This document shows, in pieces, positions 1-5,003 of a DNA stretch of 5,003 bases. The translations under genes were made by a program, and so were the position numbers. How positions within the stretch are numbered: the stretch's first letter is position 1; each line of letters opens with the position of its first letter. The DNA lies in contig JAJDEC010000088.1 of the NCBI GenBank assembly GCA_029259995.1, positions 1 through 5,003 of the forward strand, read 5' to 3'. The stretch comes from Phycisphaerae bacterium (GTDB taxonomy: Bacteria; Planctomycetota; Phycisphaerae; UBA1845; UTPLA1). The notes below the pieces were generated by a model, which saw only the letters and a program-made list of their open reading frames with translations, made no database searches and was not told the DNA's origin.

Positions 1-764
1 GCCGGATGGCTTCGCGAGGCCTCCAGCGCCTCGACGGGCTTCGCGCACATCAGTTCATAGCGCGCCGTGCCCACTGGCGTGACTTCGGGCAGCAGCTTCA
101 GATCAGCCGGCTTGCCGAGCGCGATCATCTCGGAAAGATAGATGTATCCGACGTGCGTACAGCGTTCAGCTTCGTCCATGTAGTGCGTCGTCACGAGCAT
201 CGTCACGCCGTCGTTCGACAGGTCAAACAGCAGATCCCAGAGATCGCGCCGCGCGACGGGATCGATGCCCGCCGTCGGCTCGTCAAGGAACAGCACGTCC
301 GGTTCGTGAATCATCGCACACGCCAGCGCAAGCCGCTGGCGCCAGCCGCCCGACAGATTCCCGGCCAGCCGATCCATGTACGGAGAGATTTTCGTCAGTT
401 CAACAACAGCGTCGCGCCGCGTCTCCTGCCGTTCGCGTGACAGTCCGTAGATTCGAGCATAGAAGTCGAGATTCTCGCGAACCGACAGATCACGATACAG
501 ACTGAACGCCTGGGACATGTAACCGATACGGCGCTTGATATTCTCAACATCTGTCCTGATATCGAAACCCGCGACAGAACCCGTCCCCGCGCTCGGTCGA
601 AGCACACCGCACAACATGCGGATGATCGTCGTCTTCCCCGAACCGTTCGGGCCGAGCAGACCAAAGATCGCGGCCCGCGGTACGTCGAACGACACATCGC
701 GCACGGCGACGAAGTTTCCGAACTTGCGCGTGAGTCCATTGACGGCGATGACGGCGTCGCTCAC
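1..764 (-). CDS. ABC-2-type export ATPase, YbhF/RbbA/DrrA-like (partial, 3' end beyond window)
   Basis: This is the ATP-hydrolysing subunit of an ABC exporter acting at the inner face of the cytoplasmic membrane. I translated it by hand from a GTG start at 764: 254 codons are visible and no stop is reached before the left edge. All ABC landmarks are present: Walker A GPNGSGKTT (residues 38-46), Q-loop Q85 (YMSQ), signature LSGGWRQ (137-143), Walker B VLFLDEPT (157-164), D-loop AGIDP (165-169) and H-loop H194 in VTTHYMDEAE. The Trp in the signature and the GVTMLVTTHYMDEAERC block are typical of the YbhF/RbbA group of drug-type exporters. The GTG overlaps the TGA of the upstream membrane fusion gene (GTGA), which fixes the start and suggests translational coupling. 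The permease partners, or a second fused ATPase domain as in YbhF and RbbA, would lie off the left edge. The substrate cannot be told from sequence. Family is confident, exact subtype is not. Confidence 0.93.
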   Translation of the reverse strand, partial: MSDAVIAVNGLTRKFGNFVAVRDVSFDVPRAAIFGLLGPNGSGKTTIIRMLCGVLRPSAGTGSVAGFDIRTDVENIKRRIGYMSQAFSLYRDLSVRENLDFYARIYGLSRERQETRRDAVVELTKISPYMDRLAGNLSGGWRQRLALACAMIHEPDVLFLDEPTAGIDPVARRDLWDLLFDLSNDGVTMLVTTHYMDEAERCTHVGYIYLSEMIALGKPADLKLLPEVTPVGTARYELMCAKPVEALEASRSHP

Positions 765-1894
765 TGTGCCGCCTCGCCGAAGAGGACATCCGCTCCCATG
801 CCGACGCGCAAATCGTCGAACCCCTCTTCGATCATGACTTTGACGCGAAACACGAGCTTGCTTCGATTCTCCGGCGTCTGCACATTCTTCGGCGTGAATT
901 CCGCGTCGTCCGCGAGAAAGGCGAGTCGACCCTGGAAATGCCGATCGCCCCATGAGTCGACGCGAATCGGCACCTGTTGGTCAACGTTGATCTCTCGCAG
1001 CCGATCTTCCGGCACATAGGCACGAACCCAAAGCCGTGAAAGATCCAGCAGCGCCGCACTCGGCATGTTCGGCGCGACAAGATCCCCCGGCCGCAAGTCG
1101 ATTGCCGACACGACGCAATCGCACGGCGATCGCACTTCGAGTTCGGCGACGCGAATCCGAATCGCCTCGGCGCCTGCCTCCGCCGCATCGACGACCGACT
1201 TCGCCGCCGCGATGTCTTCGGAACGATAGCCCTTCTCACGAAGGTCGAGCTCGGCCGTCGCCGCCGCCAGCGCGGCTCGCGCCTCGGCGATTTCCTCCTT
1301 GCGTGCCCCCTCCTGCAGCAGATTCAACTGGCGTTCGGCGACCGCCACGTCCGCCTGTGCCGAATCCCGAGCGCGCTGCGCGTCGTCGAATTCCCGGCTC
1401 GCCGCCTGCTGTTTCTCACGAAGCTTCAGGATCCGCTGATACTCCGATTCCAGAAAAGCGAGTTGCGTTCTGGCCTGACTCAGGCGCGACTGGGCGATGT
1501 CCACTTCCTGCGGACGGACGCCGGCCGTCAATTTGTCCAACTTTGCCTTCAGCGCATCGCGCTCGGCTCGAGCCTGTTCGATCTCCTCTTTTCGAAATCC
1601 GCTGGAGATACGCAGATGCGCCGAACGCTTTGCGGCCAGATCCGCCTCCGCCTTCGCCAGTTCCTGAAGCAGATCAAACGGCCCCAATCGGAAAATGACA
1701 TCCCCCGTCGAGACGCGCCCCCCCTCACTGACCAGGACTTCAGTCACGCGACCGCCAACTTGCGAGCCGACTCGAATCTCGTCGGCCTCTATGAAGCCGG
1801 AGACTTCGAAGGGCAGGGGTCGGCTCTGTTGCCAGAGCAGCAGGGAAATGGCCGCCGCAGCGAGTATGACGAATCCAACGATGGCGTTTCTCAT
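761..1894 (-). CDS. HlyD/YbhG-type membrane fusion (periplasmic adaptor) protein
   Basis: This is an adaptor that would link an inner-membrane ABC exporter to the periplasm or an outer-membrane channel. From the ATG at 1894 it has 377 residues. It begins with a short Met-Arg-Asn and one hydrophobic segment (about 5-21), fitting a signal anchor. A biotinyl-lipoyl-like half follows (about 40-70, RVGSQVGGRVTEV), then a long Ala/Glu/Arg-rich coiled-coil hairpin (about 75-250). The chain returns through the second lipoyl half (LEVRSPCDCVVSAIDLRPGDLV, split here as residues 252-273) into a beta-barrel domain. AEFTPKNVQTPENR (331-344), followed by KLVFRVKV, is a hallmark of YbhG/YhiI-like adaptors. 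Four GxRxxE(I/V/D) repeats sit in the coiled coil. An in-frame GTG at 1924 would add 10 residues; neither start has a clear ribosome binding site. I prefer the ATG because it puts the hydrophobic anchor directly at the N-terminus. The gene is first in an operon with the ATPase. No obvious minus-strand promoter is visible. Confidence 0.9.
   Translation of the reverse strand: MRNAIVGFVILAAAAISLLLWQQSRPLPFEVSGFIEADEIRVGSQVGGRVTEVLVSEGGRVSTGDVIFRLGPFDLLQELAKAEADLAAKRSAHLRISSGFRKEEIEQARAERDALKAKLDKLTAGVRPQEVDIAQSRLSQARTQLAFLESEYQRILKLREKQQAASREFDDAQRARDSAQADVAVAERQLNLLQEGARKEEIAEARAALAAATAELDLREKGYRSEDIAAAKSVVDAAEAGAEAIRIRVAELEVRSPCDCVVSAIDLRPGDLVAPNMPSAALLDLSRLWVRAYVPEDRLREINVDQQVPIRVDSWGDRHFQGRLAFLADDAEFTPKNVQTPENRSKLVFRVKVMIEEGFDDLRVGMGADVLFGEAAQ
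772..775 (-). promoter_or_regulatory. Shine-Dalgarno-like GAGG for the export ATPase
   Basis: On the minus strand GAGG lies 7 bases upstream of the GTG start, inside the last codons of the membrane fusion gene. Together with the GTGA overlap it supports this non-ATG start. Confidence 0.55.
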
Positions 1895-1924
1895 ATCTGT
1901 AATCGCTTGTTCGCTGTCCAGCAC

Positions 1925-2033
1925 CCGATCCGGGGCACCAAGACAGTGTTAACTTTAGGTTTGACACAGACTAACACGAATCTATAATACCGGGTTTTCG
2001 AACGCACTCGGGGTCGAGGATCAGCTCGCGCAC
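1925..2033. other. Divergent intergenic region
   Basis: This short region separates the export operon (minus) from the sugar-type ATPase gene (plus). It contains a perfect plus-strand promoter, described separately, and a 6-base inverted repeat GTGTTA (1946-1951) / TAACAC (1972-1977) around the -35 box. No convincing minus-strand -35/-10 pair was found. Confidence 0.7.
1961..1988 (+). promoter_or_regulatory. Consensus sigma-70-type promoter for the MalK/UgpC-like ATPase gene
   Basis: TTGACA at 1961-1966 and TATAAT at 1983-1988 are both exact matches to the housekeeping sigma consensus, separated by 16 bp. Transcription would begin near 1995, giving a leader of about 40 bases before the ATG at 2034. 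A GAGGA at 2016-2020 lies 13 bases before the ATG, a rather long spacing for a Shine-Dalgarno site. The match is seen directly; strong or constitutive activity is inferred, because housekeeping sigma preferences in this organism are unknown. Confidence 0.82.
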
Positions 2034-3188
2034 ATGGCCAGTGTCACGTTATCCGATGTCGTCAAGATCTATGCAGGCGGCGTCAAGGCCGTCGACTCCG
2101 TCAATCTCGCCATCCAACCTGAGGAATTCGTGGTCCTTGTCGGGCCGTCCGGCTGTGGCAAGAGTACCACATTACGAATGATAGCCGGGCTCGAGGAAAT
2201 CAGCGCCGGAACGATTTCTATTGGTGATCGTGTGGTCAACGACACACCGCCGAAGGATCGCGACATCGCGATGGTATTCCAGAATTACGCCTTGTACCCA
2301 CATATGACTGTGTACAAGAACATGGCCTTCAGCCTGAAGCTCCGCCGCAAGGAGCTCGGTTTGTCGCGCTCCGACATCGATCGGAAGGTCCGCGAGGCCG
2401 CGAAACTGCTCGGAATTGACGACCTGCTGGATCGCAGACCCAAGGCGCTTTCGGGGGGCCAGCGGCAGCGTGTGGCCGTGGGTCGGGCCATTGTGCGGAA
2501 TCCGAGCGTATTCCTGTTTGACGAGCCCCTGTCCAACCTGGATGCGAAGCTCCGCGTCGAGATGCGATCCGAAATCAAACGGATCCAGCGTCGGTTCAAG
2601 ACGACGACGATCTACGTCACGCACGACCAGGAAGAAGCGATGACACTGGGCGATCGCGTTGTTGTGATGAAAGACGGCGTGATTCAGCAGTGTGCCCCGC
2701 CACTGGAGGTATACGAGCGGCCGGCGAATCGATTCGTCGCCTCGTTCGTGGGGATGCCGCCGATGAACTTCCTGGATGGAAGCGTTCATCGGGAACCCGG
2801 CGGCGTGTATTTCGACGCCGGGCCTGTCAGACTGCGGCTGCCTTCGGCCCTGATGGAGCCATTGGCGACGTTTCGTGGCAGTCAGTTGGCGCTGGGTTTT
2901 CGCCCGGATTCGCTGAGTTTCGGCGAGAAATCCGAACGTCCGGATGTTGCAACCCTCGCCGTAACGGTTACTCTGGTAGAACCGCTGGGGGATCGGAAAG
3001 ACGTGTATTTGACCGCGGCTGGCGGAAATCGGCTGGTTGCACGGGTTGACGCCCGCGCCCCGGTGGACGAAGGCCGCGATACGGAAGTGATGATCGACAT
3101 GAACCGCGTTCATGTTTTTGAGCCAGGCGAAATGGGTATGAATCTTTCTTCGCCAACTCAGGACGAGGCACGGGCCCGTGCAAGTTAG
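2034..3188 (+). CDS. ugpC: Carbohydrate ABC importer ATPase, MalK/UgpC/MsmK family
   Basis: This is the cytoplasmic ATPase that energises CUT1-type uptake of sugars or glycerol phosphates. It is complete at 384 residues, close to family length. The N-terminus ASVTLSDVVKIYAGG is typical of the family. Landmarks: Walker A GPSGCGKST (37-45), Q-loop Q83 in VFQNYALYPHMTV, signature LSGGQRQRVA (139-148), Walker B VFLFDEP (159-165), D-loop SNLD (167-170) and H-loop H197 in YVTHDQEEAM. The C-terminal region (about 235-370, starting near FVGMPPMNFL) is the MalK-type TOBE/OB-fold regulatory domain, which in relatives contacts inducer-exclusion or regulatory proteins. It ends with a TAG codon. No permease or binding-protein gene is adjacent: divergent export genes lie upstream and nusA downstream. 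It may therefore be a shared ATPase serving several importers, as MsmK does in streptococci; that is inference. ugpC is the common annotation label; the true substrate is unknown. Confidence 0.95.
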   Translation: MASVTLSDVVKIYAGGVKAVDSVNLAIQPEEFVVLVGPSGCGKSTTLRMIAGLEEISAGTISIGDRVVNDTPPKDRDIAMVFQNYALYPHMTVYKNMAFSLKLRRKELGLSRSDIDRKVREAAKLLGIDDLLDRRPKALSGGQRQRVAVGRAIVRNPSVFLFDEPLSNLDAKLRVEMRSEIKRIQRRFKTTTIYVTHDQEEAMTLGDRVVVMKDGVIQQCAPPLEVYERPANRFVASFVGMPPMNFLDGSVHREPGGVYFDAGPVRLRLPSALMEPLATFRGSQLALGFRPDSLSFGEKSERPDVATLAVTVTLVEPLGDRKDVYLTAAGGNRLVARVDARAPVDEGRDTEVMIDMNRVHVFEPGEMGMNLSSPTQDEARARAS

Positions 3189-3205
3189 CGGGTTCCATTG
3201 CGCTC

Positions 3206-3243
3206 TCCCGGTCGCGTACCGGGGCATCGGTCGATCGGACCGA
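3206..3243 (+). other. Tandem GC-rich hairpins just after the ugpC-like stop codon
   Basis: Hairpin 1 pairs CCCGGT (3207-3212) with ACCGGG (3218-3223) across a 5-base loop, extendable by a T-G wobble (3206/3224). Hairpin 2 pairs TCGGTC (3227-3232) with GACCGA (3238-3243), also with a 5-base loop. Both stems are perfect and only three or four bases apart. No T run follows, so they are not classic intrinsic terminators. They may protect the mRNA 3' end, help termination, or be the first elements of the nusA leader. Confidence 0.45.
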
Positions 3244-3248
3244 GGTGT

Positions 3249-3324
3249 CGTCATGCGTTAACTGCGCCCAGCCAATTGCGGCAACGCAGGCGGATGACGG
3301 TGCCCGCCGGGTTTGACAGCACCG
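3249..3324 (+). promoter_or_regulatory. Candidate structured leader upstream of nusA attenuator
   Basis: One extended stem-loop pairs CGTCAT (3249-3254) with ATGACG (3294-3299), CTGCG (3262-3266) with CGCAG (3285-3289), and GCC (3271-3273) with GGC (3280-3282). A second pairs CGGTGC (3298-3303) with GCACCG (3319-3324). The two share bases 3298-3299 and so compete at their junction. GCCCA (3266-3270) could instead pair with TGGGC (3333-3337) in the 5' arm of the following terminator, giving a possible anti-terminator. The pairings are read from the sequence; a regulatory role is inferred. It matches no riboswitch class I recognise. Confidence 0.35.
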
Positions 3325-3327
3325 ATC

Positions 3328-3359
3328 AAGAGTGGGCTTCACGAAGTGCCCACTTTTTT
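3328..3359 (+). terminator. Intrinsic (Rho-independent) terminator or attenuator before nusA
   Basis: AGTGGGC (3331-3337) pairs perfectly with GCCCACT (3348-3354) around a 10-base loop. The stem can grow outward by a G-T wobble and two A-T pairs (3328-3330 with 3355-3357). A T6 run spans 3354-3359. On the minus strand no T run follows, so it acts on plus-strand transcripts. It may end the ugpC-like transcript about 140 bases after its stop codon, or act as an attenuator in a nusA leader. Similar GTGGGC-type hairpins with T runs commonly precede the rimP-nusA operon in Proteobacteria (recalled, not checked). Confidence 0.85.
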
Positions 3360-3444
3360 GTTGGAATTTTCGGGGCGTGCGGAATGCGTCCGACCAACAT
3401 CTGAGGCGAGTGCGGTCGCCGGTTGCCGCATGACATTTGAATAC

Positions 3445-3449
3445 GAGAG
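3445..3449 (+). promoter_or_regulatory. Ribosome binding site deciding the nusA start
   Basis: GAGAG lies 8 bases upstream of the ATG at 3458. An in-frame TTG at 3437 would add seven residues (NTRDGK-type extension) and would place this site inside the coding region, so the ATG is preferred. Confidence 0.6.
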
Positions 3450-3457
3450 ATGGAAAA

Positions 3458-4918
3458 ATGAGTTCAGACTTACTGCGAATTGTTGACGGCCTCGCGCGTG
3501 ACAAGAACATCGACAAGGACATGGTCCTCGGTGATCTCGAAACCGCGATGGAAACCGCCATTCGCAAGAAATATCCCGATGTCGAAGAAGTCGAAGTCGG
3601 AATCGATCGGCTGACAGGCGAGATTGGCGCGACGGCCGACGATCGAATCATCAGCATGGCGGAGCTCGGTCGCATCGCGGCACAGACGGCCAAGCAGGTG
3701 ATGATTCAGCGTATTCGGGAAGCTGAGCGCGGCAGCATTTTTGAAGAGTACATTGAGCGCAAGGGCACGATCGTGACAGGAACAGTCGCTCGGTTCGAAG
3801 GCGGGGCGATGCTTGTCAGCCTGGGCCGAACGGACGGGTTCCTTCCGCGAAGCGAGCAGATTCCCGGCGAAACGCATCAGCCGGGCGAGCGCATTCGAAC
3901 ATTGATCCTGGACGTGCGGGAAGCACCGCATCAGGTCAAGATCATTCTGAGTCGCAGCCATCCGGACTTCATTCGACGCTTGTTCGAGCTTGAGGTTCCG
4001 GAAGTTGCCGAGCGGATCATCGAAATCAAGGCCCTGGCGCGTGAAGCCGGCTATCGAACCAAGCTCGCCGTGTCGTCGATCGACACGAAGGTCGATGCCG
4101 TGGGCGCCTGTGTCGGCGTTCGAGGCAGCCGAATCAAGAATATCGTTGAAGAGCTGGGCGGCGAGAAGATTGATATCGTCCGCTGGAACGAGTCGTCGCA
4201 GATTCTCATCGCGAACGCGCTGCGGCCCGCGGAAATCCAGGACACGGCACTGTGTTTCGAACTGGGGCGGGCCACGGTGGTCGTGCCGGAAGATCAGCTT
4301 TCACTGGCGATCGGCAAGCGCGGTCAGAACGTTCGGCTGGCGGCTCGATTGACGGGCTGGGACATCGACATTCTGACTCCGACGGAATTCAACAAGGGCC
4401 TCGATCGACTCGCGGCGACGTTGTTGAAAGTCACGGGCATGGAAGACGTCATCACGGAGCGCATTTCGTTGATGGGTCTGATCAACGTGCTGGACGTCGA
4501 TGAAGTCGGCAAGGAACCGTTGATCCGGGAACTGGATCTTGAAGAGGGACTGGCGACGCGAATCGTCGAAGCGTGTACGGCCGAGGCGAAGATCGTTCAG
4601 GCCGAACAGGCAGCACAGAAAATTGTAGATGCGGCGGCGAAGGCGGAAGCAGCGAAGTTGGCGGCATCGGGAATGACTGTTGATTCCCCGATGACGACGG
4701 ACATGGCGGCACCGGCCGCCGAGTCCCCGATGACGATCGAAATGGTTGCTCCGGCTGACGCGACGTCGCCGGAGACGGACGCCCCCGAGGCAGCAAGCGA
4801 AACAGCTGACGCCGTCGAGGCGGCTCCGGAAGCCTCCGAGAGCGAGAGCGACGTTGTCGCAGAGACACCCGTCGCCGTCACAGATGAAGAACCGACTGAG
4901 ACGAAGACGAGCGAATAG
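3458..4918 (+). CDS. nusA: Transcription termination/antitermination factor NusA
   Basis: NusA binds RNA polymerase and nascent RNA and modulates pausing, intrinsic termination and antitermination. From the ATG at 3458 it has 486 residues, near E. coli length (495). The N-terminal polymerase-binding domain spans about 1-100 (LLRIVDGLARDKNIDKDMV; AAQTAKQVMIQRIREAER). The S1 domain follows at about 103-167 (GTIVTGTVARFEGGAMLVSL). KH1 covers about 168-250 with GVRG at 220-223. KH2 covers about 255-310 with GKRG at 286-289, inside the classic AIGKRGQNVRLAARLTGW. A helical segment at about 312-378 resembles a single helix-hairpin-helix unit. The rest (about 380-486) is an Ala/Glu/Pro/Thr-rich acidic tail with a tandem 13-residue repeat, in place of two clear E. 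coli-type acidic repeat domains. It is preceded by a terminator-bearing leader that could allow autoregulation. No terminator follows within the window, so read-through into the next gene is likely. Confidence 0.97.
   Translation: MSSDLLRIVDGLARDKNIDKDMVLGDLETAMETAIRKKYPDVEEVEVGIDRLTGEIGATADDRIISMAELGRIAAQTAKQVMIQRIREAERGSIFEEYIERKGTIVTGTVARFEGGAMLVSLGRTDGFLPRSEQIPGETHQPGERIRTLILDVREAPHQVKIILSRSHPDFIRRLFELEVPEVAERIIEIKALAREAGYRTKLAVSSIDTKVDAVGACVGVRGSRIKNIVEELGGEKIDIVRWNESSQILIANALRPAEIQDTALCFELGRATVVVPEDQLSLAIGKRGQNVRLAARLTGWDIDILTPTEFNKGLDRLAATLLKVTGMEDVITERISLMGLINVLDVDEVGKEPLIRELDLEEGLATRIVEACTAEAKIVQAEQAAQKIVDAAAKAEAAKLAASGMTVDSPMTTDMAAPAAESPMTIEMVAPADATSPETDAPEAASETADAVEAAPEASESESDVVAETPVAVTDEEPTETKTSE
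4682..4759 (+). repeat. Two-copy 39-base in-frame tandem repeat in the nusA tail
   Basis: Bases 4682-4720 and 4721-4759 encode DSPMTTDMAAPAA and ESPMTIEMVAPAD (NusA residues 409-421 and 422-434). The core TCCCCGATGACGA is identical in both copies, and the rest has drifted mostly conservatively. It looks like an old in-frame duplication within a low-complexity acidic tail. Confidence 0.8.
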
Positions 4919-5003
4919 GACACGCCAGTCGGTGAATGACAGATGATCGTGATGTGCCGCATGGATGGCGGGCGCGATCGACAAGTGGTCGTGGAGACAA
5001 TCT
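4919..5003 (+). other. Region after nusA; start of next gene probably at or just beyond the edge
   Basis: No terminator-like hairpin with a T run is seen. Two frames stay open to the edge: one from the ATG at 4936 (MTDDRDVPHGW...) and one from the ATG at 4943 (MIVMCRMDGG...). Neither has a strong ribosome binding site or a recognisable N-terminus. GGAG at 4993-4996 sits 7 bases from the window end, so a start codon at about 5004 would be well placed. infB is the common next gene after nusA, but nothing here proves it. Confidence 0.3.

Larger units (their letters stand above)
3189..3457. other. Structured non-coding region between ugpC-like gene and nusA
   Basis: The 269 bases between the stop of the sugar ATPase and the nusA ATG hold no credible gene. 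In particular rimP, which precedes nusA in many bacteria, is absent. The first two thirds carry a run of potential hairpins (3206-3357) ending in an intrinsic terminator. The last 98 bases (3360-3457) show no clear promoter and only the nusA ribosome binding site. Confidence 0.75.

Noticed and set aside
1036..1698. Plus-strand Pro/Arg-rich open frame opposite the adaptor gene
   Set aside because: Its composition is typical of an antisense shadow of an Ala/Glu/Arg-rich coiled coil; no domain or ribosome binding site supports it.
2172..3254. Long minus-strand open frame (about 360 codons) opposite the ugpC-like gene
   Set aside because: It lies antisense to a complete, motif-perfect ATPase gene, and its translation shows no recognisable domain. 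Codon bias of the real gene explains it.
3313..3318. Second TTGACA, as possible nusA promoter
   Set aside because: No -10-like hexamer lies 15-19 bases downstream; that stretch is the terminator stem.
3189..3330. tRNA gene before nusA, by analogy with metY in E. coli
   Set aside because: No T-loop GGTTCRA-type sequence, anticodon arm or 7-bp acceptor stem could be assembled.
3198..3404. Short plus-strand frame (68 codons) in the leader, as possible rimP remnant or leader peptide
   Set aside because: Its translation is Arg-rich, resembles no RimP segment, and the frame runs through the terminator hairpin.
2968..3693. Minus-strand open frame spanning the nusA leader
   Set aside because: It overlaps the ends of two well-supported plus-strand genes and the hairpin region, and shows no recognisable protein features.
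4301..4984. Minus-strand open frame opposite the nusA 3' half
   Set aside because: It is antisense to the conserved KH2 domain and acidic tail, and Arg-rich in a way that mirrors the opposite strand.

Overview
The window is GC-rich bacterial DNA with four protein-coding genes in two divergent blocks. The NusA-like protein (N-terminus beginning SSDLLRIVDGLARDKNIDKD) and the membrane-fusion protein/ABC pair look most like those of a Gram-negative-type (diderm) bacterium. My best guess is Planctomycetota or a related PVC lineage, but this rests on recalled resemblance, not on a search. No rRNA, tRNA, CRISPR array, insertion sequence or phage gene was found.

Left block, minus strand (positions 1-1924): a HlyD/YbhG-type membrane fusion protein followed, with a 4-base GTGA stop/start overlap, by an ABC-2-type export ATPase of the YbhF/RbbA/DrrA class that runs off the left edge. 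Together they form the first two genes of an export operon. The ABC-2 permeases that should complete it would lie beyond position 1. The ATPase starts with GTG, so a search for ATG-started frames would miss it.

Divergent intergenic region (about 1925-2033): it carries an exact sigma-70 consensus promoter on the plus strand (TTGACA, 16 bp, TATAAT). This drives a complete, apparently solitary sugar-importer ATPase of the MalK/UgpC/MsmK family (2034-3188). No permease or substrate-binding protein accompanies it, so it may energise importers encoded elsewhere.

Right block, plus strand (3189-5003): a 269-base non-coding stretch packed with potential RNA hairpins, ending in a strong intrinsic terminator with a T6 run 98 bases before nusA. 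This is the most interesting part of the window and is a candidate attenuator or cis-regulatory leader for nusA. The usual upstream partner rimP is absent. nusA (3458-4918) encodes the N-terminal domain, S1, KH1 and KH2, a helical C-terminal segment and an acidic Ala/Glu/Pro tail containing a 13-residue tandem repeat. The last 85 bases hold no complete gene. They end in a GGAG that could be the ribosome binding site of the next gene, possibly infB as in many bacteria.

The two blocks show no obvious functional link: export on the left, carbohydrate import in the middle, transcription elongation/termination control on the right.
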